A stretch of 64,000 nucleotides of DNA from Panacagrimonas sp046594215 (GCA_046594215.1 JBKJPX010000009.1:1-64000); one strand, 5' to 3'. Positions 16,051 to 25,608 are shown, numbered from the stretch's first letter. Program-made: numbers and translations. Notes: a model not told the origin generated them from the sequence alone.

Positions 16051-16929
16051 TCATACCGCCACGCCTGCCAGCTGTGCCGCCCCGCGACCGACCAGTCGCT
16101 CGACGAAGAATTCCAGATTGCCGCGCGCGCCCTTGGGCAGGCCCCAGCTTTCCACCTTCTTCGCCAGGCCCGTGAACGCGAGGGCCGCGGCGGAGTTGGG
16201 ATAGGCCTGCACCACCGGCTGCTGGCGCCGGATCGCGCGCTTGAGCCATTCGTCCTGTGGCACGAAGCCCATGAAGTTGAGTGTCACGTCCAGGAAGCGC
16301 TCGGCCACGCGGCGCAGGTTCTCGTGGACTTCCTTGGCCTCGGTGAGGTTCTGGACCATGTTGGCCAGCACCTGCACGCGCTCCACGCCGTGGTCGCGGT
16401 TGAGGACCTTGATCAGCGCGTAGGCGTCGGTCAGCGAGGCCGGGTCGTTGCAGATCACGACGATGACTTCTTGCGCGGCCTGCGTGAAGCTGATCACCGA
16501 GTCGGCGATGCCGGCTGCGGTGTCCACCACCAGCACGTCGATCGGCCGCGAGAGCTCGCTGAAGGCGCGGATCAGCCCGGCGTTCTCCGCGCGGTTGAGT
16601 TCCGCCATGTTCTTCTTGCCGCTCGAGGCCGGGATGACCATCAGGCCGGACGGCCCCATGAGGATCGTGTCTTCGAGCGTGCACTGGCCTTCGAGCACGT
16701 TGGCGAGGTTGCAGGTCGGCTGCAGCCCGAGCATCACGTCGACATTGGCGAGGCCCAGGTCGCCGTCGAGCAGCATCACCTGCTTGCCGGCCTGTGCCAT
16801 CGCGGTGGCGAGGTTCACCGACACGCTGGTCTTGCCCACGCCGCCCTTGCCGCTGGCGACGGCGATGACCTGCACCGGCTTGGCCGGCCGCAGGACGCGC
16901 AATCCCGCTGCCTGGTCGTTCTTACCCAT
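16051..16929 (-). CDS. flhG: Flagellar number regulator FlhG (FleN)
   Basis: A 292-residue MinD/ParA-type ATPase that limits flagellar number, usually by antagonising the FleQ activator and FlhF. Deviant Walker A is VASGKGGVGKTSVSVN; the next motif is LLDGDLGLANVDVMLGL; Walker B is in IDVLVVDTAAGIADSV. A C-terminal amphipathic membrane-targeting stretch follows. ATG 16929 is preceded by GGAGCGGCAC and overlaps the last eight bases of flhF. Five extra N-terminal codons in the longest frame lack a ribosome site. Confidence 0.93.
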   Translation of the reverse strand: MGKNDQAAGLRVLRPAKPVQVIAVASGKGGVGKTSVSVNLATAMAQAGKQVMLLDGDLGLANVDVMLGLQPTCNLANVLEGQCTLEDTILMGPSGLMVIPASSGKKNMAELNRAENAGLIRAFSELSRPIDVLVVDTAAGIADSVISFTQAAQEVIVVICNDPASLTDAYALIKVLNRDHGVERVQVLANMVQNLTEAKEVHENLRRVAERFLDVTLNFMGFVPQDEWLKRAIRRQQPVVQAYPNSAAALAFTGLAKKVESWGLPKGARGNLEFFVERLVGRGAAQLAGVAV

Positions 16930-18151
16930 GTGCCGCTCCTGCAAACTGGTGAGTGAGTTCTTCGTCGTCCGGCGGCGTGGCGGTCACGCGCGAGGCGGCC
17001 ATCGCACGCAGGACGAGCTGGTCGGGACGCGCGGGCGACAGGTCTTCTGGCACTCGCTGCCCGTCGGTGACGTAGGCGAGCGGAATGCCCTGGCGCACGA
17101 TCGCGGAAATCGCCGAGCCCACGCGCGTGGCCTCGTCGAGCTTGGTCAGGATCACCGCGCTCGGATCGGCCGCGGCGAAGCGGCGGTATTGGTCGTCGAG
17201 ATCCGCGCCCTGGCTCGTGGCCGAGAGCACGAGCGCGGTGCGGTTGGGCACCGGCAGGCCAGACAGCATCGCGAACTGCTTCTGCAGGTTCTGGTCGCGC
17301 GGCGACATGCCGGCGGTATCGATGAGGACGAGCTTGCGATCCTTGAGCTTCTCCAGCGCCAGGCACAGTTCGCGCTGGTTGTCGGCCGTAAGAACCGGCA
17401 CACCGAGCAGGCGACCGTAGGTGAAGAGCTGTTCCTGCGCGCCGATGCGGAAATGGTCCGTGGTGATCAGCGCGACGTCGCGCAGGCCCCAGTGCTGCAC
17501 GTAACGCGCGGCGAGCTTGGCGATGGTGGTGGTCTTGCCCACGCCCGTGGCGCCGACCAGGGCGATCACCTCGCGGCGGCTGTCGTGTTCCGGCGACATC
17601 GTCGCGTCCAGCCACTCGTGCTTGAACGTGGGCACGCGGCGCGCGAGCATCGCCATCGGCAGGAAGCGCGCGCGCTCGGCGTCGGTGCCCTCGGGAATCT
17701 CGGTGGCGACCTCACGCGCGAGCTTGAGCTCCAGGCCCAGGCCCAACAGGCGACGCACGACGTCCGCGCGTACCGGGTTGCGCGTCTTGAGGTCGGTCCA
17801 GGCCATGCCGGCGACCTGCTGCTCCATGAGCCGGCGCAGAGACTGCATCTCGGTCTTGAGCCCCTCGATGTCGCTGTCGCTGGCGGCGACGGCGCGCGGC
17901 AGCGGCGCCGCCATGGGCGCAACAGGTGTGGGCTCGGGCACGCGCACGACGGCGCGAGGCTCCTCGATCAAGGACTCGGTCCGCTGCGCCGCCTGCTGCA
18001 CCAGCGCCGCGTCGTAGTCGGTCGCGGCGACGACTTCGAAGCCGTGCTCGAGTCGACGGTTCGACAGGATCACTGCATCCGGGCCCTGCTCTTCGCGCAC
18101 CATGCGCATCGCGTCGCGCATCGAGGGGGCGGTGAAACGCTTGATCTTCAT
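16922..18151 (-). CDS. flhF: Polar flagellar GTPase FlhF
   Basis: A 409-residue SRP-type GTPase that fixes the site of polar flagellum assembly. The basic N-terminus MKIKRFTAPSMRDAMR and a variable B region (to about residue 125) precede the NG domain. G1 is GATGVGKTTTIAKLAA, G3 is LIDTAGMSPRDQ, and G4 TKLDEATRVGS. It lies nine bases after flhA and overlaps flhG, so flhA-flhF-flhG is one coupled unit, as in polar flagellates. A polar flagellum for the organism is therefore likely. Confidence 0.94.
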   Translation of the reverse strand: MKIKRFTAPSMRDAMRMVREEQGPDAVILSNRRLEHGFEVVAATDYDAALVQQAAQRTESLIEEPRAVVRVPEPTPVAPMAAPLPRAVAASDSDIEGLKTEMQSLRRLMEQQVAGMAWTDLKTRNPVRADVVRRLLGLGLELKLAREVATEIPEGTDAERARFLPMAMLARRVPTFKHEWLDATMSPEHDSRREVIALVGATGVGKTTTIAKLAARYVQHWGLRDVALITTDHFRIGAQEQLFTYGRLLGVPVLTADNQRELCLALEKLKDRKLVLIDTAGMSPRDQNLQKQFAMLSGLPVPNRTALVLSATSQGADLDDQYRRFAAADPSAVILTKLDEATRVGSAISAIVRQGIPLAYVTDGQRVPEDLSPARPDQLVLRAMAASRVTATPPDDEELTHQFAGAAHG

Positions 18152-18160
18152 GACGGGACC

Positions 18161-20227
18161 CTAGGCTCCGACCGCGCCCGCGATTCGCACGCGGCGGGAC
18201 TCGGGAATTTCGTTGTAGGCAAGCACGCGCAGCGCGGGAATCGTCTGGCGCGTGAAGCGGGAGAGGATCGGGCGCAGCGCCTGCGGCACCAGCAGCACCG
18301 GCACGCGGCCGCTCATCTCCTGTTTCTGTGCTTGGGCGGAGAGCGAGGTGTGCATGCGTTCGGCGAGTCCAGGTTCGAGAGCGGCGTTGCCCGTTGCGAC
18401 GCTGTTCTGCAACACCTGTTCCAGTGGCGCGGCGAGCGTGAGCACCTGCAGCTCCTCGTCGAGACCATTGATTTCCTGCACGATCTGGCGGCTCAGCGCA
18501 ACGCGCGCAGCGCCTGTGAGCACGACGGGATCCTGGCTGCGCGGCGCGGCTTCCGCCAAGGCTTCGGCGACCACGCGCAGGTTGCGGATGGACACGCGTT
18601 CGACCAGCAATCCCTGCAGAACCTTCACGAAGATCGCGAGCGGCATGGCCTTGGGTACGAGGTCCTCGACGAGCTTGGGCGAGGTCTTCGCAAGGCCGTT
18701 GAGCAGCTGCTGCGCCTCGTCGAAACCGAACAGTTCGGCAACGTGTTCGCCGACCAGGTGCGACAGGTGCGTGGCGATCACCGTCGCAGCATCGACCACG
18801 GTGTAGCCGAGCGACTGCGCGTGCTCGCGGCGCCCACGCTCGATCCAGACGGCTTCCATGCCGAAGGTCGGATCCTTGGTGGCGATGCCTTCGATGGTGC
18901 CGAACACGCGCCCGGGGTTGAGCGCGAGCTCGCGGTCGGCGTGGATCTGCCCGTCGGCGAGCGGTACGCCGAGCAGCGTGATGCGGTAGCCGTTGGGCGG
19001 AAGCTCGAGGTTGTCGCGGATGTGCACCGGCGGCACGAGGAAGCCGAGCTCCTGCGTCAGCTTGCGGCGCACGCCCTTGATCCGGGGCATCAGCTCGCCG
19101 CCCTGGCGCGGGTCGACGAGCGGGATCAGGCGATAGCCGACCTCGAGCCCCAGCGGATCTTCGGCCTGCACGTCGTCCCAGCTCAGTTCGGCTGGCTTGT
19201 CGGGCTTCGCGGGCGCCTCGGGTTCCGCGGGCGGACGCGCTGCGCGCCGGGCCAGCAGCCACGCGCCGCCTCCGCAGGCCCCGGCCAGCAGCAGGAACAC
19301 GAGGTTGGGCATGCCCGGGATCAGTCCCACGAGGCCGAGCACGCCGGCGGCGACGCCCAGCACCTTGGGCTGCGCGAACACCTGTTTTATGACGGTGGCG
19401 GCGATGTCCTGCGAGCGCGACATGCGGGTGACGAGCACCGCGACCGCCACCGACATCAGCAGCGAAGGCACCTGGGCGACCAGGCCGTCGCCGATCGTCA
19501 ACAGCGTGTAGTTGCGCCCGGCGGTGGACAGATCCAGCCCATGTTCCATCGTGCCGATGAACAGGCCGCCGACGATGTTGATGAACAGGATCAGGATGCC
19601 GGCCATCGCGTCGCCGCGGATGAACTTCGAGGCGCCGTCCATCGAACCGTAGAAGTCCGCTTCCTCGCGCACTTCGTCGCGGCGCGCCTTGGCCTCGTCG
19701 CGCGTCAACAAGCCGGCATTGAGATCTGCGTCGATCGCCATCTGGCGACCGGGCAAGGCATCGAGGATGAAACGCGCGGACACTTCCGACACGCGCTCGG
19801 CACCCTTGGTCACCACCATGAAGTTCACGATGGTGAGGATCACGAACACCACGATGCCCACCGCGAAGCTGCCGCCGACGACGAACTCGCCGAAGCTCTC
19901 GATGACCTGGCCCGCCGCGTGCGAACCCTGGTGACCGTGCAGCAGGACCACGCGCGCGGAGCCCACGTTGAGCGCGAGGCGCAGCAGGGTGGCCAGCAGC
20001 AGCACGGTGGGGAAGGCGCTGAAATCCAGAGGTCGCAGCACATTCACGACCGACAGCAGGATCACGATCGACAACGCAATGTTGAACGTGAACGCAAGGT
20101 CCAGCACCACCGGCGAGAGCGGCACCACCATCATCGCCAGGATCGTCAGCAGCAGCAGGGGCGCACCCAGCCCACTGCGGCCGAGTGACTGGAGTTGCTT
20201 CAGGAGACCGCCGAATTGCCCGCTCAT
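18161..20227 (-). CDS. flhA: Flagellar type III export gate protein FlhA
   Basis: A 688-residue export-gate protein. About eight membrane helices occupy residues 20-320. The FHIPEP-family signature is seen as ARFILDALPGRQMAIDADLN, followed by a long cytoplasmic domain that docks chaperone-substrate complexes. ATG 20227 (MSGQFGGLLKQLQ) agrees with the family. A sigma-54 or sigma-28 site upstream (20228-20333) is not convincing. Confidence 0.95.
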   Translation of the reverse strand: MSGQFGGLLKQLQSLGRSGLGAPLLLLTILAMMVVPLSPVVLDLAFTFNIALSIVILLSVVNVLRPLDFSAFPTVLLLATLLRLALNVGSARVVLLHGHQGSHAAGQVIESFGEFVVGGSFAVGIVVFVILTIVNFMVVTKGAERVSEVSARFILDALPGRQMAIDADLNAGLLTRDEAKARRDEVREEADFYGSMDGASKFIRGDAMAGILILFINIVGGLFIGTMEHGLDLSTAGRNYTLLTIGDGLVAQVPSLLMSVAVAVLVTRMSRSQDIAATVIKQVFAQPKVLGVAAGVLGLVGLIPGMPNLVFLLLAGACGGGAWLLARRAARPPAEPEAPAKPDKPAELSWDDVQAEDPLGLEVGYRLIPLVDPRQGGELMPRIKGVRRKLTQELGFLVPPVHIRDNLELPPNGYRITLLGVPLADGQIHADRELALNPGRVFGTIEGIATKDPTFGMEAVWIERGRREHAQSLGYTVVDAATVIATHLSHLVGEHVAELFGFDEAQQLLNGLAKTSPKLVEDLVPKAMPLAIFVKVLQGLLVERVSIRNLRVVAEALAEAAPRSQDPVVLTGAARVALSRQIVQEINGLDEELQVLTLAAPLEQVLQNSVATGNAALEPGLAERMHTSLSAQAQKQEMSGRVPVLLVPQALRPILSRFTRQTIPALRVLAYNEIPESRRVRIAGAVGA

Positions 20228-20333
20228 GCGGGGACCGGAGCAAGTTCCGGGCTAACGCGAATGACGGTTCTGCGGCGCCGATATTCTGCCTCTCCCATGC
20301 GATGAAACTGCAGGGGGAGAAGGAGCGCAAAGA

Positions 20334-22475
20334 TCAGCGCGTCACCGCTACCGCTGCTGCAATGACGGGCCCAGGCAGCACCGCGAGATCCGCGCCCGCC
20401 ACGCGCACCTGGTTGCGTCCATTCCGCTTGCTCACATACAGCGCCGCGTCCGCCTGCTCGAGCACCGACTGCGCGTCATCCCCATCCCGCGGGTAGATGG
20501 CCACGCCAATCGACACCGTGAGCGGCGGCAGATCGCGATCCTTGAGCCGCACACGCAGCGCCGTGATGGCCAGCCGCATGCGCTCGGCCGCACCCAGCGC
20601 CTCCGAGCTGCTGCTCGTGTCGAGCACCACCGTGAATTCCTCGCCGCCGAAGCGCGCCGCGGCCTCGCCCTCGCGCACGCAATGCGCCAGCACCGCGCCG
20701 ATCTCCTGCAAGGCGCGATCGCCGGCTTCGTGTCCGTAGACATCGTTGACGGACTTGAAGTGGTCCACGTCGACCATGAGCACTGCGAAGCCTTCACCGC
20801 TGCGCGAATGTCTCGCCATGCGCATGCGCAGCGCGTTCTCGAGCCAGCGCCGGTTGTTCAGGCCGGTCAGCGGATCGATCAGGGCCTGGCGGCTGAGCTC
20901 CTCGCGCAGGCGCAGATTGCCGAAGGCAAGACCGATCTTCTCCGCCACCGTCTTGATCAGCGGGATCTCCGGCGCCCATCCCTCCGAGGTGCGCCCCCAG
21001 GCCAGCTCGATGAGGCCCAACGGCGCGCCCAGCGCGTGCACCGGCACACAGAGGTGAGGATGGCCGCGCGAATCGGCATGCACATGCGCGCAGTGCAAGG
21101 CGTCCGGCTCTCCTTCGACGTGGTGCGCCTCGCCGCGGCGCAGCGCCCAGCACTCGTTGCGCTCGAAGGCGGCGGCGCCAGCCTCTGCCGCGCCCCAGGC
21201 AGCCTGCCGGTCGAAGCGCTCGTACGTCTTGTCGCTGAGATACAGCGCGCCGTCCGCCAGCGGGAAGATGCGCGGCAGGTAGCGCGTCACCACCTGTCCC
21301 GCATCGGCCAGGTCGTTGGCGGCGGTCAGCAGCCGGCCCATCTCGGTGATCAGGGTGAGTTCCTCGTTGCGCCGCTGCCCCACCCGGATGATGTCGCGCA
21401 GCTGCGCAGTGCGCTCGGCCACGCGCGACTCGAGGCTCGCGGTGAGCGCACTGATCCGCGCCTCGGCCGCCTTGCGCTCGTCGATGTCTTCGACCACGGA
21501 CACGAAGCGCGCCGGCGAATCGGCCGTGGCGTCGAGCCGACGCACGAACAGCAACACCCAGATCACGCGCCCGTCCTTGCGCACGTAACGTTTTTCCATC
21601 GAGTAGTGGTCGAGGGTGCGGTCCATGACCGCGGTCGACATGTAAAGGTCACGCTCGAGATCGTCGGGATGCGTGATCGACTGGAAATTGATCGTCATCA
21701 GCTCGTCCATCGTGTAGCCGGTGATCTCGCAGAGTTTCTGGTTGACATTGAGCCAGCGACCGTCGGCGTCGAGCAGCGCGATGCCCACGGCGGCCTGGTT
21801 GAAGATGCTCCGAAAGCGCGCCTCGCTCTCGTTGAGCATGTGCAGCATGTCCTGGCTCTCGGTGACGTCCAGCAGCATCGTCACGAGCGTGCGCACGCGC
21901 CCATCGACGTCACGCACGACCGCAGAATGAATCTCGACCCACAGCCTGCGGCCGCCGCGGTGCAGCAGGGAGACGGTGAAGACGGAACGGTCATGCTCGC
22001 CACGCAGCATCGCCGCCAGCCGCTGCTGCCGCGACTCGATGTCCTCGGGCGGCACCAGGCGCAATTCCAAGGCGTCGCGACCCAGGGCATCGGCCTCGCT
22101 CCAGCCGAACATCTGCTCGGCGCGGCGCGACCAGCGGCGCACGCGCAGGTCAGGCCCCCACTCGATCACGCCCAGCGGCGTGTTGTCGAAATGGAAGTCG
22201 CGGATCACGCGCTGCTCGGCCGCCAGGTTCTCCGCGCGGCGGCGCTCACCGACGTGCAACAACGTGGCGACGAGCCCGAGCAGCAGCGCCCCGCATACGA
22301 CCAGCGTGAGATCCCGGGTCTGCGCGGCCGGTTGGTCGAGCATGAGCCAGGCCGATACCAGCATCAGGCTTCCGATCAGCGGCAGCGCCGTCACGAGCAG
22401 GCGCGAACGCGCGCCCAGCCCGGCCTCGACTGGCGCCGTCGACACAACTTCTGTCCTCCTGCCTTGGCTCTTCAT
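20334..22475 (-). CDS. PAS-PAS-GAF-like diguanylate cyclase (GGDEF)
   Basis: A 713-residue membrane protein that should make cyclic di-GMP. Two membrane helices (about residues 28-47 and 58-78) are followed by two PAS domains (about 90-205 and 215-335), a coiled segment, a GAF-like region (about 365-525) and a GGDEF domain (about 540-690). The active-site motif is intact, RFGGEEF. The inhibitory site that should read RxxD reads REGE, so product feedback may be weakened. It is inserted between flhB and flhA, which suggests a link to flagellar assembly or motility control. ATG 22475 is chosen over an in-frame TTG three codons upstream. Confidence 0.9.
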   Translation of the reverse strand: MKSQGRRTEVVSTAPVEAGLGARSRLLVTALPLIGSLMLVSAWLMLDQPAAQTRDLTLVVCGALLLGLVATLLHVGERRRAENLAAEQRVIRDFHFDNTPLGVIEWGPDLRVRRWSRRAEQMFGWSEADALGRDALELRLVPPEDIESRQQRLAAMLRGEHDRSVFTVSLLHRGGRRLWVEIHSAVVRDVDGRVRTLVTMLLDVTESQDMLHMLNESEARFRSIFNQAAVGIALLDADGRWLNVNQKLCEITGYTMDELMTINFQSITHPDDLERDLYMSTAVMDRTLDHYSMEKRYVRKDGRVIWVLLFVRRLDATADSPARFVSVVEDIDERKAAEARISALTASLESRVAERTAQLRDIIRVGQRRNEELTLITEMGRLLTAANDLADAGQVVTRYLPRIFPLADGALYLSDKTYERFDRQAAWGAAEAGAAAFERNECWALRRGEAHHVEGEPDALHCAHVHADSRGHPHLCVPVHALGAPLGLIELAWGRTSEGWAPEIPLIKTVAEKIGLAFGNLRLREELSRQALIDPLTGLNNRRWLENALRMRMARHSRSGEGFAVLMVDVDHFKSVNDVYGHEAGDRALQEIGAVLAHCVREGEAAARFGGEEFTVVLDTSSSSEALGAAERMRLAITALRVRLKDRDLPPLTVSIGVAIYPRDGDDAQSVLEQADAALYVSKRNGRNQVRVAGADLAVLPGPVIAAAVAVTR

Positions 22476-22544
22476 GGCCGTCAATTACCGGGCACACCAG
22501 GGGTCCCGGTGACGGTCCGTGCAGTTCCTGTTCCTCCAGGTGCA

Positions 22545-23669
22545 CTAGGGCGCATCGATCTCACCGCCTGGCAAATCCCCGACCTCGGGCGGCGCCGGCG
22601 GCGGCGTGCCTGCACGCCAGCGTCGCAACTGGTACACGTAGCTCAGCACCTGCGCCACGGCCTGGAACAGCTGGGCCGGAATTTCCTGGTCGAGCGGCAC
22701 CGAGCGGTACAGCGCACGCGCCAGCGGCGGCGCCGACACGATCGGCACGCGGTGCTCGCGCGCGAGGTCGCGGATTGCCGAGGCGATCAGGTCCGCACCC
22801 TTGGCGACCACTTTGGGCGCCCGCATGCGACCCGAGGAGTAACGCAGTGCGACCGCGTAGTGCGTGGGATTGGTGACGATCACGTCAGCCGTGGGCACCG
22901 CTTCCATCATCCGGCGCTTCGACATCGCCTGCTGGACCTGCCGGATCTTCGCTTTCACCTCGGGCCTGCCTTCCGACTGCTTGAACTCGTCGCGGATTTC
23001 CTGGCGCGTCATGCGCAGGTCGCGGCCGTGGCGGAACCACTGCCAGGGGGCGTCGATCGCCGCGATCGCACACAGCCCCAGCGCGAGCCAGCCGAGCAGG
23101 CTCATCACGCAGGAACCCGCCGCCGCCATCGCCGACAGCGGATCCATGCCCGCCAGGCCGGCGAGCTGCGTGCGCTGCGACCACAGCACGCCGCCACCGA
23201 TGCCGCCGAGCACGCCCACCTTGAGAAGACCGAGCCCGAGGTCGACGAGCGCGCGGCCGGAGAAGATGCGACCCAGCCCGGCCATCGGGTCCAACCGCGA
23301 GAACTGGGGCAGCAGGGCCTTGGCGCTGAAGTTCCAGCCACCCAGCAGCAGCGGCCCGACGAGCGCGGACACAAAACCCAGCGCCAGGATCGGCGCCACG
23401 ATCATCAGGCCGGCGCGCAGGATGCGACCGGGCACGCGCGCAAGATCCGCCGTCGTCGCGAAGTCCGCCGGCACGGCGCTCAGCGCGTCGCGCAGCAGCT
23501 GCGCGGCCTGCATCGTCATCTGCGCACCGTGCGAGATCAGCACGGCCGTTCCGCCGGCCACGAGCACCGCGGTGGTGAGTTCGCGCGAACGCGCGACCTG
23601 CCCTTTTTCGCGCGCATCGCGTTCGCGCTTGGGTGTGGCGCGTTCGGTGCGGTCCTGGTCCTGGGACAT
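22545..23669 (-). CDS. flhB: Flagellar export specificity switch protein FlhB
   Basis: A 374-residue protein with four membrane segments in the first 215 residues and a cytoplasmic domain. The autocleavage motif NPTH is intact in VIVTNPTHYAVALRY; cleavage between Asn and Pro switches export from rod-hook to filament substrates. The C-terminal tail is Pro-rich (PPPAPPEVGD). ATG 23669 lies six bases after the fliR stop. Confidence 0.95.
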   Translation of the reverse strand: MSQDQDRTERATPKRERDAREKGQVARSRELTTAVLVAGGTAVLISHGAQMTMQAAQLLRDALSAVPADFATTADLARVPGRILRAGLMIVAPILALGFVSALVGPLLLGGWNFSAKALLPQFSRLDPMAGLGRIFSGRALVDLGLGLLKVGVLGGIGGGVLWSQRTQLAGLAGMDPLSAMAAAGSCVMSLLGWLALGLCAIAAIDAPWQWFRHGRDLRMTRQEIRDEFKQSEGRPEVKAKIRQVQQAMSKRRMMEAVPTADVIVTNPTHYAVALRYSSGRMRAPKVVAKGADLIASAIRDLAREHRVPIVSAPPLARALYRSVPLDQEIPAQLFQAVAQVLSYVYQLRRWRAGTPPPAPPEVGDLPGGEIDAP

Positions 23670-23675
23670 GGCGGC

Positions 23676-24455
23676 TCAGGCGGCTCCGACCAGGCGGCTC
23701 AGCATCGGCCACGCCGCATCTAGCCAGTCCGACAGCAGCCCTGCGAGCGAGGGCAGCAGCCAGCGCAGCATCAAAAGGCCCAGGACCAGGGTCAGCGGGA
23801 AACCCACCGCCATGAGGTTGATCGTCGGCGCGGAGCGGCCGAGCACGCCGATTGCGAGGTTCACCGCGAGCATGGCCGCGAGCACCGGCAGGGCCAGCTG
23901 CACTCCGCCCGCGAACAGACTTCCCGCCCAGTCCAGCATCAGCCGCAGACTCGCCCAGTCGAGCGCGGTCTGCGCCACCGGGCGATCGCGAAAGCTGTCT
24001 GCAAGACCTTCGATCAGCGTCAGGTGCGCGCCGGTAGCGACGAACAGCAGGCTGGCTACGATGATCAGGAACTCACCGACGATCGGCGTGCTCACGCCGC
24101 GCACCGGATCGGCAAGCTGCGCGAAGCCCAGTCCCATGCTGTTTGCGATCAGTTCACCGGCGAGCGCGAAGGATTCGAATACCAGGCGCAGGGTCAGGCC
24201 CATCGAGATGCCGATCAGCACCTGCTGCGCCATCGCCCAGACCCAGCCGGCGCTGAACATCCTCAACGCTTCGGCCACCGGCACCAGCGGCAGGATCAGG
24301 ACGGTCAGCGGCAGCACCAGCATCAGACGCACCGTCTGCGGCACGCCGCGTTCGCCGAACACGGGCGCGAGCATCAGCATCGAGGCAATGCGTGCGAGCA
24401 CGAGTAGCGCGGTTTGCAGCCAGGCCAGGAGTTCGTCGACGGGGAGTTCGAGCAT
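23676..24455 (-). CDS. fliR: Flagellar export gate protein FliR
   Basis: A 259-residue polytopic membrane protein, matching the usual size of about 260. It forms the export gate with FliP and FliQ. Hydrophobic helices run through LLAWLQTALLVLARIASMLM, PLTVLILPL and the C-terminal LVLGLLMLRWLLP. The frame is open 68 codons upstream through the palindromic repeat at 24539-24564, but that part is charged and unlike FliR, so ATG 24455 is used. Confidence 0.93.
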   Translation of the reverse strand: MLELPVDELLAWLQTALLVLARIASMLMLAPVFGERGVPQTVRLMLVLPLTVLILPLVPVAEALRMFSAGWVWAMAQQVLIGISMGLTLRLVFESFALAGELIANSMGLGFAQLADPVRGVSTPIVGEFLIIVASLLFVATGAHLTLIEGLADSFRDRPVAQTALDWASLRLMLDWAGSLFAGGVQLALPVLAAMLAVNLAIGVLGRSAPTINLMAVGFPLTLVLGLLMLRWLLPSLAGLLSDWLDAAWPMLSRLVGAA

Positions 24456-24538
24456 GGCGACGCCGGTGCAAGCCTTGTTCCTTCTGAATACTTTGCCATC
24501 GGGATTTTGGCTTGCGGAAAAGCGGCCCCTCACCCTGG

Positions 24539-24564
24539 CCTCTCCCCGCTGTCGCGGGGAGAGG
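24539..24564. repeat. Intergenic palindrome, CCCTCTCCC family, copy 2
   Basis: A perfect 11-bp stem, CCTCTCCCCGC at 24539-24549 and GCGGGGAGAGG at 24554-24564, with loop TGTC. CCCCTCACCCTGG lies on one flank. It sits in the 134-base space between fliQ and fliR, inside an otherwise tightly packed operon. Confidence 0.8.
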
Positions 24565-24589
24565 GGACCCGATCGATGGGGGTTCGCTG

Positions 24590-24859
24590 CTATCCGACGA
24601 GACTGGGAATGCTCTCGATCAGGCGCTTTGTGTAGTCGACCAGCATCCCCAGCATCCACGGCCCTGTCGCGACGAGCACAGCGGCCATCGCGATAACCTT
24701 GGGAATGAAGCTCAGGGTCATCTCGTTGATCTGCGTCGCGGCCTGGAACAGGCCGATCACAAGTCCGACAACCAGGGAAGTGAGCAGCAGCGGCGCGCCC
24801 AGCATCAGCGCAAGCTTCAGCGCCTCGTTCGCCTGCGTGAGCACGACCTCAGGCGTCAT
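24590..24859 (-). CDS. fliQ: Flagellar export gate protein FliQ
   Basis: An 89-residue protein with two membrane helices (LMLGAPLLLTSLVVGLVIGL and VIAMAAVLVATGPWMLGML), the usual FliQ architecture and length. It overlaps fliP by four bases (ATGA), so translation is coupled. The following gap to fliR is unusually long because it holds a repeat. Confidence 0.95.
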   Translation of the reverse strand: MTPEVVLTQANEALKLALMLGAPLLLTSLVVGLVIGLFQAATQINEMTLSFIPKVIAMAAVLVATGPWMLGMLVDYTKRLIESIPSLVG

Positions 24860-25608
24860 GGATTGAAGCTCCCCGCCAGCGAGGCCATCAGGATCGCCCA
24901 GCCGTCCACGAGCACGAACAGCATCAGCTTGAACGGCGCGGAGACCAGCATCGGCGAGAGCATCATCATGCCCATCGACATCAGCACGCTGGAGACGACC
25001 AGATCAATGACGATGAAGGGAATGAACAGCAGGAAGCCGATCTGGAAGGCGGTGGTCAGCTCGCTCGTGACGAAGGAGGCGGCGAGCACGGCGAACGGGA
25101 TCTGCTCCGGCGTCTCGAACGGGCCCTGCTTTGCGATCTTCGCGAAGGTCATGAGCTCGGTCTCGCGCGTTTGCTTGAGCATGAACTCGCGGATCGGCTG
25201 CGAGGCCTTCTCCAGCGCGAGCTTGGGTTCGAGCTGGCCGTCGAGATAGGGCGTGACGGCCTCGCCGTAAATCCGGTCGATCACGGGCTGCATCACGAAC
25301 AGGGTCAGGAACAGCGCAAGGCCGATCAGCACCGGGTTGGACGGCGTCTGGCCGGTGCCGAGCGCCTGCCGCAGCAGACCCAGCACGACGATGATCCGCG
25401 TGAACGCCGTCATCATGAGCAGGATCGAGGGCAGCAGCGTGATCAGCGTCATCAGCACCAGCACCTGGATGCTGAGGCTGTAGCTGGAGGCGCCCCCCGC
25501 GCCCGGTGTCACCGTCACCGCGGGTAGGCCGCCGATCGCCTGCTGCGCGAATCCGGGCTCGGCGACCAGCAGCAGACCGGCCACGGCGAGAATACGAAAC
25601 AGGCTCAT
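24856..25608 (-). CDS. fliP: Flagellar export gate protein FliP
   Basis: A 250-residue export-gate protein. A cleavable N-terminal signal (LFRILAVAGLLLVAEPGFAQ) is followed by the family core MMTAFTRIIVVLGLLRQALG, TPSNPVLIGLALFLTLFVM and the C-terminal pair of helices ending in GWAILMASL. ATG 25608 overlaps the fliO stop by four bases, and the family length fits; the longer frame runs through fliO sequence and is not used. Confidence 0.95.
   Translation of the reverse strand: MSLFRILAVAGLLLVAEPGFAQQAIGGLPAVTVTPGAGGASSYSLSIQVLVLMTLITLLPSILLMMTAFTRIIVVLGLLRQALGTGQTPSNPVLIGLALFLTLFVMQPVIDRIYGEAVTPYLDGQLEPKLALEKASQPIREFMLKQTRETELMTFAKIAKQGPFETPEQIPFAVLAASFVTSELTTAFQIGFLLFIPFIVIDLVVSSVLMSMGMMMLSPMLVSAPFKLMLFVLVDGWAILMASLAGSFNP

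Noticed and set aside
16448..20188. A very long open frame on the plus strand, antisense to flhG, flhF and flhA
   Set aside because: It is His/Arg/Glu-rich shadow sequence opposite three clear flagellar genes; such frames are common in high-GC DNA. The same holds for the plus-strand frame at 27403-31110.
20277..20284. GCCGATAT resembling a sigma-28 -10 element, also at 9183-9190
   Set aside because: Both are on the plus strand, pointing away from the flagellar genes, and lack a TAAAGTTT-like -35.
20228..20333. A GG-N10-GC pair upstream of flhA on the minus strand (AGGCAGAATATCGGC)
   Set aside because: Only about six of eleven conserved sigma-54 bases match, far fewer than at fliL and fliA.
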